Source: Bifidobacterium moukalabense DSM 27321 (GTDB lineage Bacteria > Actinomycetota > Actinomycetes > Actinomycetales > Bifidobacteriaceae). From it: DNA of 64,000 nt. Shown here piece by piece: positions 45,029-56,366 of the stretch. The DNA lies in contig NZ_AZMV01000002.1 in the NCBI RefSeq assembly GCF_000522505.1, forward strand, positions 336,080 to 400,079. Reading direction: 5' to 3'. Below the pieces are notes generated by a model that was given only the letters and a program-made list of their open reading frames with translations, made no database searches and was not told the origin of the DNA. The translations under genes were made by a program, and so were the position numbers. Each line of letters starts with the position of its first letter. Within the stretch, counting starts at the first letter, position 1.

Positions 45029-45937
45029 TCACCGTTTGTCGATGTTGGGCACGAGCATGATCTCACCGTCGGCGATGCCTTGCAGATGCTGGCCGTACGG
45101 GCTCTTGCCGTAACGCTCGGCGGATTCCATGAGCTGTTCGCGGCTGATCCACCCGTTTTCGTAGGCGATCTCCTCCACGATGGCAATCGGCAGACCCTGC
45201 GCATGCTGGACCGTACGTACGAACTCACCCGCTTCGAACAGCGAATCCATCGTGCCCGTGTCCAACCATGCATATCCGCGGCCCAGCGTACGCACGTTCA
45301 ATGCGCCCGCATCAAGATACATGCGGTTCAAATCCGTGATTTCCAGTTCGCCACGGGAGCTCGGCCTGACCTGTTTAGCGAAATCGACCACGCGTTCGTC
45401 GTAGAAGTACAGGCCCGTCACCGCGTAATGCGATTTCGGCCGGGCCGGCTTCTCCTCAATCGAGATGGCCTTCTTGTTCTCGTCGAACTCGACCACGCCG
45501 TAACGTTCCGGATCGTCCACATAGTAGCCGAACACGCTTGCGCCCTCACCGGACTCCGCCTTGCGTACCGCGCCACGCAACGTGGCACCCAGACCGTTGC
45601 CGTAGAAGATGTTGTCTCCCAGCACGAGCGCACACGGTTCACCGTCGATGAACTCCTCCCCCAGCAGGAACGCCTGTGCCAGGCCGTCCGGGCTGGGTTG
45701 CACCTTGTAGGAGAAGTTCACGCCGTAATGCGAGCCGTCTCCCAAGAGCTTTTCGAAATTCGGCAGATCCTTCGGCGTGGAGATGATCAGGATATCGCGG
45801 ATGCCCGCCATCATGAGCACGCTGAGCGGATAGTAAATCATCGGCTTGTCGTACACCGGCAGCAGCTGCTTCGATGTAACCGTGGTAAGCGGGTATAGAC
45901 GGGTTCCGGAACCGCCCGCCAGAATGATACCCTTCAT
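45029..45937 (-). CDS. rfbA: glucose-1-phosphate thymidylyltransferase
   Basis: 302 residues. [33 protein letters not shown] is the nucleotide-binding signature; [33 protein letters not shown] and [19 protein letters not shown] complete the family pattern. It makes dTDP-glucose from dTTP and glucose-1-phosphate, the first step to dTDP-L-rhamnose. It is last in the rfbB-rfbCD-rfbA order on the minus strand. Confidence 0.96.
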   Translation of the reverse strand: MKGIILAGGSGTRLYPLTTVTSKQLLPVYDKPMIYYPLSVLMMAGIRDILIISTPKDLPNFEKLLGDGSHYGVNFSYKVQPSPDGLAQAFLLGEEFIDGEPCALVLGDNIFYGNGLGATLRGAVRKAESGEGASVFGYYVDDPERYGVVEFDENKKAISIEEKPARPKSHYAVTGLYFYDERVVDFAKQVRPSSRGELEITDLNRMYLDAGALNVRTLGRGYAWLDTGTMDSLFEAGEFVRTVQHAQGLPIAIVEEIAYENGWISREQLMESAERYGKSPYGQHLQGIADGEIMLVPNIDKR

Positions 45938-45988
45938 GACTTTCTCCTCACGTATATATATGGTGCGCCCTCTGACGAGGGCTGTTCT

Positions 45989-47437
45989 TCACTTCCGCAG
46001 TTCCCTGGCGACGTAGGCCTTCAGGGATTCCTCCCAGTCCGGCACGTTCAGACCGGTCCGCTCGATCTTCGTAAGGTCCAGCGCCGAATTGGTCGGGCGG
46101 GGGCTCACCGGATTCTTCGCATTCGCGAAATACTGATCGGTCGAAATCGGCTTGACCTGGCCACCGTTGCCGTTCGTCTCGTCGAACACCGCCTTGGCGA
46201 TATCCGCCCAGGATTTCACCGCTCCTGAACCGGTCAGGTTATAGGTTCCGTACTCGGCGTCCGCATCCAGCAGATGGAAGATCGCCTCGGCCATGTCTTT
46301 GGTGAACGTGAGTCGGCCGTACTGGTCGTTCACCACGGTCACTTCGTTGAGCTGGTCGCTCGGGTCGGCCACGCGGTTGGAGAGCATCATCATGGTCTTC
46401 ACGAAGTTATGTCCTTCCCCGATCACCCACGAGCTGCGCACAATGTAATGGCGGGGCACGTTCGCCACAGCGATGTCGCCCGCGGCCTTCGTCTGCCCGT
46501 ATACGCCGAGCGGGGCGAAGCTTTCCGTTTCGGTGTGCTCCTTCTCAACGCCGTCGAACACGTAGTCCGAACTCACGTGCACAAGCGTGATGTTGTGCTC
46601 CTTGGCGATCCTGGCCAGCAGGGCCGGGCCTTGTGCATTCGCCTTCCATGCGATAGGGCGGCCTTCGCCGGTTTCGGCCTTGTCCACGGCCGTGTAGGCG
46701 CCGGCGTTGATGATCGTGCCGTACAGGCTCCAATCGAACTGGTCGTATTGGCTCGGATCGGAGAAGTCGAACGTGTCGATGTCGTTGAATTCGAAGCCTT
46801 GCAGACCATGGGTCCCCACGTAGTCGCGAATCGCATGGCCGAGCTGGCCGTTGCAGCCGGTCACCATCGTGCGGCGCGGTGCCATGGGTTTGGCGTCCTT
46901 GAGCATCGGATGATGCAGGTCGGCTTCGCTTCGTTCGGATTCCTCAAGCGGAATCGGCCACTGAATGTTCAGCTCCGGGTCGGCGAGGTTCACGAAGGTG
47001 TAGGTCTTCTTCTGCTCAAGACTCCAGTGCGCGTTCACCAGATACGTGTATGCGGTGCCGTCTTCGAGGGCCTGGAAGCTGTTGCCCACGCCACGAGGCA
47101 CGTAGATCGCCTTCGACGGGTCCAGTCGGGTCGTGTACACCTGGCCGAAGCTCTCGCCGGGGCGCAGGTCCACCCACGCACCGAAGATCTCGCCCGTCGC
47201 GATGGAGATGTACTTGTCCCACGGCTCGGCGTGAATGCCACGCGTCACGCCCTTCTTCGCGTTGAAGCTGATGTTGTTCTGCACCGGTCCGAAATCCGGC
47301 AGACCCAATTTCAGCATCTTCGCCCGCTGCCAGTTCTCCTTGAACCAACCGCGATTGTCGCCATGCACCGGCAGGTCGAACACCAGCAGACCCGGAATGT
47401 TCGTTTCCGTGACCTTCAATTCCTTCTCAAAATCCAT
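45989..47437 (-). CDS. fused dTDP-4-dehydrorhamnose 3,5-epimerase and reductase (RfbC-RfbD)
   Basis: 482 residues. Residues ~1-190 are the RmlC cupin: HGDNRGWFKENWQRAK, GVTRGIHAEPWDKYISIATG and IYVPRGVGNSFQALEDG. Residues ~195-482 are the RmlD reductase: RRTMVTGCNGQLGHAIRDYVG (Rossmann loop), NAGAYTAVDKAE, HVSSDYVFDG, PLGVYGQTKAAGD (Y-x3-K) and RPTNSALD. One chain thus catalyses the last two steps to dTDP-L-rhamnose. Starts at 47,455 or 47,437 are possible; neither has a strong ribosome-binding site. It lies between rfbA and rfbB. Confidence 0.93.
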   Translation of the reverse strand: MDFEKELKVTETNIPGLLVFDLPVHGDNRGWFKENWQRAKMLKLGLPDFGPVQNNISFNAKKGVTRGIHAEPWDKYISIATGEIFGAWVDLRPGESFGQVYTTRLDPSKAIYVPRGVGNSFQALEDGTAYTYLVNAHWSLEQKKTYTFVNLADPELNIQWPIPLEESERSEADLHHPMLKDAKPMAPRRTMVTGCNGQLGHAIRDYVGTHGLQGFEFNDIDTFDFSDPSQYDQFDWSLYGTIINAGAYTAVDKAETGEGRPIAWKANAQGPALLARIAKEHNITLVHVSSDYVFDGVEKEHTETESFAPLGVYGQTKAAGDIAVANVPRHYIVRSSWVIGEGHNFVKTMMMLSNRVADPSDQLNEVTVVNDQYGRLTFTKDMAEAIFHLLDADAEYGTYNLTGSGAVKSWADIAKAVFDETNGNGGQVKPISTDQYFANAKNPVSPRPTNSALDLTKIERTGLNVPDWEESLKAYVARELRK

Positions 47438-47500
47438 ATTTCCCATCTTCTTCATCAGTCCATTCGAATGCGGATGCCAACATCCAATCCATGCCCGGTC

Positions 47501-48532
<1,032 letters not shown>

Positions 48533-48771
48533 CTACAGCTCCCCATCACCACGCCACCCTACTGATATTTCATGATGAGGCTGGCTCTTATGCAAATCGG
48601 CAAAAGCGGTATTTCATTCCGTTCGATCGGGTCTCTGAAGGAGCGGTAATCACATAGTGACATGAAAAGAAGTTCCCACCCCAGTATGAAACGACATCAT
48701 CATCGCCATGCCCGCAAAATCGTCCGTTCTCATTCGGAACAATGTTAATTCACATGCCCCGTACTACCCCC

Positions 48772-48777
48772 TATAGT
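48772..48777 (+). promoter_or_regulatory. -10 box TATAGT upstream of the GtrB-like gene
   Basis: TATAGT is 36 bases before the ATG at 48,814, with AGGAG as ribosome-binding site between. A -35 hexamer is not clear. Confidence 0.4.
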
Positions 48778-48813
48778 AGAATTCCACTCGGGAGAACGGA
48801 CTAGGAGAGAATC

Positions 48814-49860
48814 ATGAATGGGAACAATCAAAGCATGGAAAGCAATGGCACGCGTGTCAGGCATGCAGATCCGACCCATTCCCGAATCCCAGATGAGGTG
48901 TCACAGGTGAGAAAGCCACCGGTTCTGTTCTTGGTGATTCCTTGCTACCGCGAACAGGAACAACTGCCCATAACCACGCCCATATTGGAACGCAAGATGG
49001 GTTCCCTGATTGACGCGAAGATGATTTCGCAGTCCAGTCGCATCCTGTTTGTCGACGACGGGTCCCAAGACCATACCTGGCAGGTCATCGAGGGTCTCCA
49101 CCGTGATAATCCCATACTTTTCCATGCCATCAGGCTTGCCCATAACCGCGGTCACCAGAACGCACTTCTGGCGGGCCTCATGACCGCCCTCGAACAAGGC
49201 TGCGACGTTGCCGCAAGCATGGATGCCGATTTGCAAGATGACGTCGACGCCCTCGACCGCATGCTCGACGAGCATGCCAAAGGTGCGCAAATCGTTTACG
49301 GCGTGCGATCCAGCCGTGACAAGGACACTTGGTTCAAACGCACCACCGCCGAGGCGTTTTACTCCGTCCAAGCATGGATGGGAGCCGAGACCATCCGAGA
49401 CCACGCGGACTACAGGCTCATGGACCGTCAAGCCTTGGAAGCACTTTCCCAATATCACGAGGTCAATCTATTCCTGCGCGGTATCGTTCCCGACTTGGGC
49501 TTCACCACCGCCGTTGTGGAATACAAGCGTGGCGAACGCGCCGCCGGCGAGAGTAAGTATCCGTTGAAGAAAATGATCTCCTTCGCCATTCAAGGCATCA
49601 CCAGCTTTTCCGCCAAACCCCTCAAATTTGTCACTGGCGCGGGATTGCTGTCCACCCTCACCGGAATCGTCATGCTTGTTTACACACTCATATCACTTTT
49701 CACCGGCAACTCCACCGCAGGATGGGCATCCATCATGTGCAGTCTCTGGCTTATCGGCGGTATGCTCATGCTCAGCCTTGGCGTCCTTGGCGAATACATC
49801 GGCAAAATCTACCTCGAAACCAAACACAGGCCAAGATACAACATTCAACAAAGACTATAA
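48814..49860 (+). CDS. GtrB-like polyprenyl-phosphate sugar transferase
   Basis: 348 residues. After a ~30-residue polar start, the GT2 domain has LFLVIPCYREQEQLPITTPI, LFVDDGSQDHTWQVIE, HNRGHQNALLAGLMTAL, SMDADLQDDVDAL (DxD) and ADYRLMDRQALEAL. Two C-terminal helices (~268-290 and ~302-325) and RGERAAGESKYPLKKM match the GtrB/DpmC-type enzymes that charge undecaprenyl phosphate with a sugar such as glucose. Its likely partner is the GT-C-like protein directly downstream; no GtrA-like flippase is seen. Confidence 0.9.
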   Translation: MNGNNQSMESNGTRVRHADPTHSRIPDEVSQVRKPPVLFLVIPCYREQEQLPITTPILERKMGSLIDAKMISQSSRILFVDDGSQDHTWQVIEGLHRDNPILFHAIRLAHNRGHQNALLAGLMTALEQGCDVAASMDADLQDDVDALDRMLDEHAKGAQIVYGVRSSRDKDTWFKRTTAEAFYSVQAWMGAETIRDHADYRLMDRQALEALSQYHEVNLFLRGIVPDLGFTTAVVEYKRGERAAGESKYPLKKMISFAIQGITSFSAKPLKFVTGAGLLSTLTGIVMLVYTLISLFTGNSTAGWASIMCSLWLIGGMLMLSLGVLGEYIGKIYLETKHRPRYNIQQRL

Positions 49861-49962
49861 ATGACGCCGCTCTGGGCAGCTCACAGATGCACATTCCCAT
49901 CATCAATCGCAACGAGCACAGACGATTCGACATCTACGCCACACAAAACCAAGAAAACAGCC

Positions 49963-51778
49963 ATGGAACAACAACCGAACGCACAACACGAAGCCGCAGC
50001 GATACATCCCTTTAAGAACGTCAATACCACCCAGTTCCCTCATCTCATCAAGTTCCTTACACACAAATGGGACATCCTCACATGTCTGTTCATCGCGTTC
50101 ATTCCGGTGTTGCTTATCTGCATATTTGCGATGCCGGCCTTTTCCACAATTGATGACGCCATACAGGCCATGTACCCGGAAGGCGTCTATTACGGGCAAA
50201 CGTCATACCTCATGCTGTACACGCTTGCCCCCATCAGCGTACCCCTCGGAATACTAGGCAAGATATTCCCCGGTTTGCCGGTGTTCGCACTCTGCCAGTT
50301 GCTGCTCATAGTTCTCTCCACCGCAGCGATGCTCCATCTCGTATCCAAAGGAACCGACAGACCATCCATCAGAGTTTCCCACACGGCCATGCTCATAGCA
50401 TGTGAGTCGTTCTTGACCACCTACTTGAACTACACAGCCGTTGCCTTTGTCGTCACGGCATCCGGTCTTTCGCTGCTCGTCGTCAACGCACTCAGCAAGC
50501 AAATACAGCATATAACGGGACAAGACGTTGCAGGTTTCTTCCTGGTCTTCCTAGGCACGAGCCTACGCCCCGAATCCGGATTCGCCACCTTTATCTTGTT
50601 CGTTCCCTTTATAATCTGGGTGCTCATCCACGAACGACATATGCCTTCCATTTTTCGAGGTATTGCCGCCGGCATCGCCGCAATCCTCGCATATGCAATC
50701 GGTATAGCCGCTTACCTCATCACGCCTGGATGGCAGCAACTTCCACGTGCGCTTAAGATCGGTCGTGCCATCACTGATACACAATCCGTCGATGCGAATA
50801 CCATTCAAACCGTTGCCCCCAATCTCAGCAATAATGATGTCGATATGCTTTACGCCTGGTGGTTCGGCGATAAAAGTGTATTCAGCCTTGATACCTTCCA
50901 GAAAATCTCGGCCTTCGTACAGGAATACTCGCTATCCAACATTCTGCTCATTGGCAAACGCAATCTTTTGCTCACGGTCATGGCGATTATTTTGCTTTCC
51001 TTGCTTGCCGCATTCGTATCGCTCAATATGACCCGATTTGTCCGCTCAGTCGTCATTCTGCAGACAGGCATCATCCTTTGCGTCATAGCCACTCTTCTTG
51101 CTCTTGCGCTACGCAATCGTATGTTCGATCGGGTCACTTTCTCACTCGATATCATCGCTCTGTACGCCCTTCTCACTGCCTCATACAGCTTTGCCGACAA
51201 ACCGACTCAGGAAACGACATCAGCACGGCGGAACATCACATCATCGAGACGATTGCCGTCATTTTTTTACCGTTCTGCTCAGCGTCATCTGCATCGTCTT
51301 AGCCTTTGCATTTCCCGTCAACCACGCTGAAAGCATCAAAGCAGATGCAGCCGAAACATCCATCATCCAAGACAATATCCGACAATATGCATCAAATCAC
51401 CCTGAACAGATCTTCATCCTTAACGTTGTTTGCGATGAAGCTTACGTGAAAAGCCACAGCGTATTCGAAACTTTCAAGACTTGCCGATACGAAGACAACA
51501 CCATCCCCCGCGGTGGTTGGGAGATATTCGCCGCACCCGACGACTATATTCTCGACAAACACGATCTTGATAAGGACCATCGGTATGGCAACCTCATTAA
51601 TCGTTCCGATGTTCGACTCATTGGAGACAAGAGCACAGCCAACAGAATGCTGACATTCCTCCGTGAACATTATGATTCGAACGTCACCATGACGAAAGAG
51701 GTCTCCCTTACCGATAACGACGATCCCAATAATTCCATCGGTGTATACCGGTACAGCAAAACTGCCGACGGGCAATGA
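49963..51778 (+). pseudogene. GT-C-like polytopic membrane protein, frameshifted at a T7 run
   Basis: The first ~435 residues (MEQQPNAQHEAAAIHPFKNV, then about ten helices, then LTASYSFADKP) are open; the frame is then lost at T7 (51,262-51,268) after SSRRLPSFF. With six T it continues FFTVLLSVICIVLAFAFPV into a soluble ~150-residue extracellular end (EQIFILNVVCDEAYVKS, GGWEIFAAPDD) and stops at 51,776-51,778, 604 residues in total. Such proteins transfer sugars from polyprenyl phosphate to outside polymers, the step after GtrB. As sequenced the final helix and the soluble part are lost. The ATG at 49,861 is a less likely start. Confidence 0.75.
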
Positions 51779-52045
51779 GCCAAACTTCGTAACATGAAGG
51801 GTAAGGCGGCACGGCAAGGCCCGAATTCCTGCGTATTTCGAGCCTTGTTTTTCGATGGACGGCTGGAAGCTTAATTCGCGAATAAATACCGTATGCAATT
51901 TCAGCGGCATGGCCGTATATCAGGAAAGGACTGATCCGACAACTCCAGGAGCATGGCATCCCCTCCGCACCGCTCGTGTCGATTTCAGTCACTGTTTCAA
52001 CAGAGGAAACAGAATAAACCATGTACAAAAAAAAGTTTGGTGCAA

Positions 52046-52600
52046 ATGCATTGGGATTATTTCCTCCTTTTGGAAAAAGACCTTATTACGATTGCTGAGA
52101 CCATTGAGCTTTGCAAAGACAACAATAATGCCTATGGTCCTCACATAACGCAGCTTATTCTTTCGACCGGCAGTGAGCTTGATGTTGCTCTCAAGAGCTT
52201 TGCGACAGCTGTAAGCCCGAATTCCGAAGCCGTCTCGAAAAGACAGGCAAATATGGGTGACTATAGAAAAGTAATTGACGAAAAAACCTTGAAGCAATTT
52301 TCTACGGCACAGGTGAAAATCTTGCGATCTGAAATTCGCTTAGCTCCATGGAGTTACCTTAAGGATGGCGCTGAGAATACACTTCCTTGGTGGAAAGCCT
52401 ACAACGAAATTAAACACCACAGAGCGGAATGCTATTCGAAAGGGACCCTGGAGGTAGCACTGAATTTGATTGCAGCGCTGTTCATCGTTGACGCTTATAT
52501 TGCTGAAGCGTCACTCGAGACAACTGGATTCACTCAAATTATCGATTGGGATCATCATGTGCATATGCCTCAGCTTGATCGCTATTACGCAGCCGAGTAA
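52046..52600 (+). CDS. HEPN-like helical protein of unknown function
   Basis: 184 residues from the internal ATG: HWDYFLLLEKDLITIAETIEL, ITQLILSTGSELDVALKSFA, LPWWKAYNEIKHHRAECYSK and a long C-terminal helix. The N-x-x-K-H-x-R segment and the all-helical layout resemble HEPN-type proteins found with toxins and phage-defence systems; the family's usual R-x4-H site is not clearly present. A better start may be the ATG at 52,021 (MYKKSLVQ), which is in frame only if the A8 run at 52,027-52,034 has seven A. Its neighbours give no clear functional partner. Confidence 0.55.
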   Translation: MHWDYFLLLEKDLITIAETIELCKDNNNAYGPHITQLILSTGSELDVALKSFATAVSPNSEAVSKRQANMGDYRKVIDEKTLKQFSTAQVKILRSEIRLAPWSYLKDGAENTLPWWKAYNEIKHHRAECYSKGTLEVALNLIAALFIVDAYIAEASLETTGFTQIIDWDHHVHMPQLDRYYAAE

Positions 52601-52788
52601 TCATCTACGTCAAAAATCATTGTGAGCAGCTGCCCTCGGTAGGATAACGCCCGAATTCTTGCACCTTTTTTTAGAGCCCGAGGCCGACAAGAGAGACATG
52701 GTCCGTATTCCACGCGTGATTCCTAGGTGCCATTAGAAATCATATCTGCTATGCATGTCGGCTTGATGAGCAATCGCACCCCGAACTG

Positions 52789-53411
52789 TTATTGCCGTAG
52801 GGCGCTGAGATCCAAATCGAAGATCATCGATTCCGGGCGACGCTCCGGTTCGAGGAACATGCTCATATACAGCGGAAGGTAGGTAATCCGACCATTCTGC
52901 CGAATGTTGCCGTTGCCCTCCAATGGTGGAACCGGCTCCTTGACGTTGTAGCAGGGCAAGGCCACACCAGCATCCGCCAACCATAGGAAGCTGCTGGCGC
53001 ATAACGATTCTGACGAGCATTTTTAGAAAGATCCGCAAGCACGAATCGACGATTCTTGTCATCGAATTGGGACGGAATAGCATCAAAAATCGACCGAATC
53101 TTCGTCCTGTCCTTATCATCCGCATATTTGGCAATGTCAAGACGGTACAAAGCCAACAGGTCGGACTGCAAGGCGATTACTTGCGCAATATCGTGAGTGT
53201 CCACATACCTTTGGACCACATCAGGCATACCGCCCACCACAACATCCGCCTGGAACAGGCGCATCATGGTGTCATGCACCGAATCGCTGACGGGTTCGTT
53301 CCCAGTGAAGCGGTCTCGAAGCATATCAATGGTCGATTCCTGCACATTATCGGTCAAACAGAATTCCTCGAAATCCAATGGGTACATGCGTAGTTGCTCT
53401 TCAAATCCCAA
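52789..53411 (-). pseudogene. C-terminal remnant of a DUF4143-type AAA ATPase
   Basis: MYPLDFEEFCLTDNV, DTMMRLFQADVVVGGMPDVV and RFVLADLSKNARQNRYA are the DUF4143 part of the large AAA_14 ATPase family. The frame is then lost near 52,995-53,000 and continues in another one as SSFLWLADAGVALPCYNV to a natural stop at 52,789. Both the N-terminal ATPase domain and much of the C-terminal domain are missing. This break does not sit in a homopolymer and is not a simple +1 at a run, so it looks like true decay. Confidence 0.75.
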
Positions 53412-53590
53412 CGGAATCCGTGTTTACCAGTATATCGACTGCCACGTTTTCCGTAACGTTTTACACGGTTTTTAGGTGGCTTGCCGTCACGTTTTACGAG
53501 AATGGCCGCCGTTGGGGTGCTTGCATCTAGCGTTTTGACCGTCGTGCCCGGGTTCGGGTACGCTTGTTCGTATTCAATGAGAAAATAAAA

Positions 53591-53637
53591 CGCACCTCTG
53601 ACCGTTAGACCATTTTTATCTAACGGTCAGAGGTGCG
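53591..53637 (-). terminator. strong Rho-independent terminator of the adhesin gene
   Basis: A perfect 19-bp stem (CGCACCTCTGACCGTTAGA and complement) with a 9-base loop lies 47 bases past the adhesin stop. On the minus strand it is followed by TTTTATTTTC. Confidence 0.85.
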
Positions 53638-53683
53638 ATCTGTCATCCGAAGCTTTCCCTATATGAAGGTAAAAGCAACCAGA

Positions 53684-55979
53684 TTACTTATTTTCGCGTC
53701 GCCTCATGAAGTATGCGATACCTCCTGCAAGTGCTGCCACGACTACCAGCACCGCCAGCACGACACCCGGCACGATCAGGCTCGAGCCCGTCGCCGCCAT
53801 GGTCTTCTTCGCCGGCTTGTCCGGAGTCGACTTCGAAGGCGTCGCCGGCTTGTCAGGAGTTGGCTTGTCAGGGGTCGGCTTGACGGTGTTGGTCACCGTG
53901 AAGCCCGATGTCATGTCACCCGTGACCTCACCCGTATAGCCATCGACGGTACCGATCTCCTTGACCGTGTAGGCAACCGACTTGCCGGACTTTTTCTGGT
54001 ATAGGCCGGTCCATGTGTTCGCCCAATGGTTCGCCCCGGACAATTCGACCGGTGCACCTTGGGCGGCGCCATCCGCATACAACTGCACCTTCACCGACTT
54101 CGGACGCCTGTGCTCCTTGTCATTCGAATCCTTCCAGACCTTGGACACAGACACCGACGTCCTGCCCGGCGTATACGAATTGGTCAGATCAAAGCCATCG
54201 ACCTTGGTCGCATAGTCCTTGACCGCGTCCTCGCCGACGGTGTAGTCGTACCGGTGCCCATCATGCCGATCGTACTTGGGCAGGTTCTCGAACGCATATG
54301 TCCATGATCCGTCCGCACCCGCCGACACCTGGACGGCATCGACCTTTTTGCCATCGCGCAGCAGGTTGACCGTAATCGAATCCGGACGCACACCGTCACG
54401 GTTGCCGTCATCGTCCCAGGTCTTCGTACCGGCCACACGCGTGGTCTGCACATTCGTGTTGGTCACCGTGAAGCCCGATGCCATGTCACCCGTGACCTCG
54501 CCCGTATAGCCATCGACCGGATCCTCCGAAACGGTGTAGGCGATTTGCCTGCCATCCGCAGTGTACCTGCGAAGATCCGTAAACGCACCCTTCCAGTCGC
54601 CGGCCTCATCCAAGATCAGAGACTGGCCGGTATCCACACCATCGGCCAGCAAGTGCACGTTCACCGAACCACTCCGAGGACCAACCCACTTCTTAACGAC
54701 CTTGACTTTAGTGGTGATAGGCTTGTCGGTCACTGTCTGAACGGCACCCTCCTTGGAGGAGGTAACTGTGAGCGTGTATTCCTTATCATTCAGCTTGTAA
54801 CCAGTAGGGGCGACCTTTTCCTTGACCTTATAGGTGCCCTGTTCAAGGGTTCCAGAAGTGACGGTACCATCTGCACCGGTGGTCAATTCGAAAGTACTAC
54901 CATCAGGTTTGGTAACGGTGAATACCGCGTTGGCAAGCTTGACGCTCTCATTACCTTCTTCGACCTTGACGAGCTTAATTTTGTTCGCTAAGTCTCCATC
55001 GCCGGTGCCGCCCGATTCGGCTGAACGGTAAGCGAACTCATACGACTTCGTATCCTCGTCGGAGGTCAACACCAGCTTGTTCTTCAATGTTTTACCTGAC
55101 GTGTAAGTCGATTGGTATGTGAGGTAGTATTGATCGCCATTCACATCGCCCAGATTCAAAGTGAAGGAGTTACCACTGATGGTAAGTTTAGAGTCGATAT
55201 TCACCGTTTCAAGAACGCGAGAAACGTCGCCATACTTGTTGAAAACGACCTTCTGCAACTCGAAACTTCCAGGAATATAGGATTGGGTCTGATCATCCAG
55301 AGTATCGGATATTACGACATTGTGAAGGGTGGACTTCATGTGGTTGATACGCGCATACCATTGTGCGTTATTAGGCTTCCCGTCCACTTTGCCAGCCCAT
55401 TTATTGAGAACCTCATGTTCAATTTCGTGAGGGCCTACAACTGTAACTTCACCAGACTTATAGGTCGAACCTATCTGAACGGTAAAAGTATTCTTTTCGT
55501 TAAGGACAACTTTTTTTGGTGTTGAATTTGGCAACCAGATACATGGTGCCTTTTACATTGTATTTATTTTCCACCGTTTTAGTGAAAGTGGCACGAACGG
55601 TACCACCATTCTCGTCAGCTCCCGGAGTCACATGCGCCTTGGCTACCACGTTACCGTTCGGATCGAGGAGATCGAAATCCTGAGCAGTCACGCCATTGGG
55701 AAATTTAAATGTGTCAGGCAACGTGACATCAAAGTAATCTCCCTCATGTAAATTGATGCCGTAGGAACTGGCATCCCAATCCATCGACAACAGAAATGCT
55801 GACGTATGGTATATTTCATTGGCCTTTTTGTGATCAGTATTCTGAATCTCGAAATTTGTGAAATCAACATTCACGGCCTTCCCCTCAGGCGCGGCTTGTG
55901 CCACTGCCTGTGTGAATCCCATGAACATGCATAAGGCGAGCGATAGAATTATGCTTACCCATCTCTTTGCTCTTCTCAT
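53684..55979 (-). pseudogene. LPXTG-type surface adhesin with Cna-B repeats, frameshifted at an A7/T7 run
   Basis: Joined across the break the protein has ~764 residues: signal peptide (MRRAKRWVSIILSLALCMFM...), an MSCRAMM-like N1 domain (INLHEGDYFDVTLPDTFKFPN), an N2 domain, one SpaA/Cna-B domain (GTYKVKEKVAPTGYKL), three further Cna-B domains (VVKKWVG, GTKTWDDDGN, VSKVWKDSND), a Pro/Lys stalk, the sorting-like MAATG motif, a helix and MRRRENK. The frame is lost at T7 (55,511-55,517); six bases give AKFNTKKVVLNEKN. The ATG at 55,979 has AAGGA at good spacing; an upstream ATG at 56,012 followed by A7 lacks one. No sortase gene is in the window. Confidence 0.88.
53733..54100. repeat. ~368-bp direct repeat, copy 1 (adhesin 3' region)
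   Basis: Matches 63,632-64,000 base for base as far as I can compare by eye, apart from one extra T in copy 2 (T5 at 53,991-53,995 here, T6 at 63,890-63,895 there). It covers the last Cna-B domain, stalk, sorting motif and most of the membrane helix. The repeat may continue beyond the window. Confidence 0.9.
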
Positions 55980-56366
55980 TGGAAAATCCTTGATCATTGC
56001 TGTTTTTTTCATTCAAAGGGCCAGTTCTCAAATGAGAATCAGCCACACGCTTTCATGGTAAAAGTTCACGAGACGCACTCCCCCTATTCTGAAAGAATGC
56101 CGATAGACGGTATTGTTCCGTCTCCATGCACTGAATCTTTTTTTTCGGGTGTAGAAAGGATGTATATATGGCTTGTCGTTTACCATCGCCTTTAAAGGAT
56201 CGACACCCCTCTACTCGATAACAGTGGAAACGAAGCACATCACCTTGCCGCGGGCGGAGCATCGCTGGTTTTATCCGTGCCGCACGATGCGTTGGTTCCC
56301 GTCATGATTCACGGGAGCCGACGCATTGGCGCGGCACGGACCCCCAAACCAATCAGCAGGCCGGCG
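55980..56366. other. intergenic region upstream of the adhesin, downstream of the zinc-binding gene
   Basis: 387 bases without a gene. It contains an A7 run (minus strand, 56,003-56,009) in the adhesin leader next to a poorly supported ATG, a T8 run at 56,137-56,144, and the long hairpin listed separately. The adhesin promoter must be here but is not identified. Confidence 0.5.
56275..56339 (-). terminator. long hairpin after the ZnuA-ZinT gene
   Basis: Three stems stack: CCGTGCCGC (9 bp), ATGCGT (6 bp) and GGTTCCCGT (9 bp with one G-U pair). It starts 28 bases past the stop codon. No T-tract follows. Confidence 0.45.
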
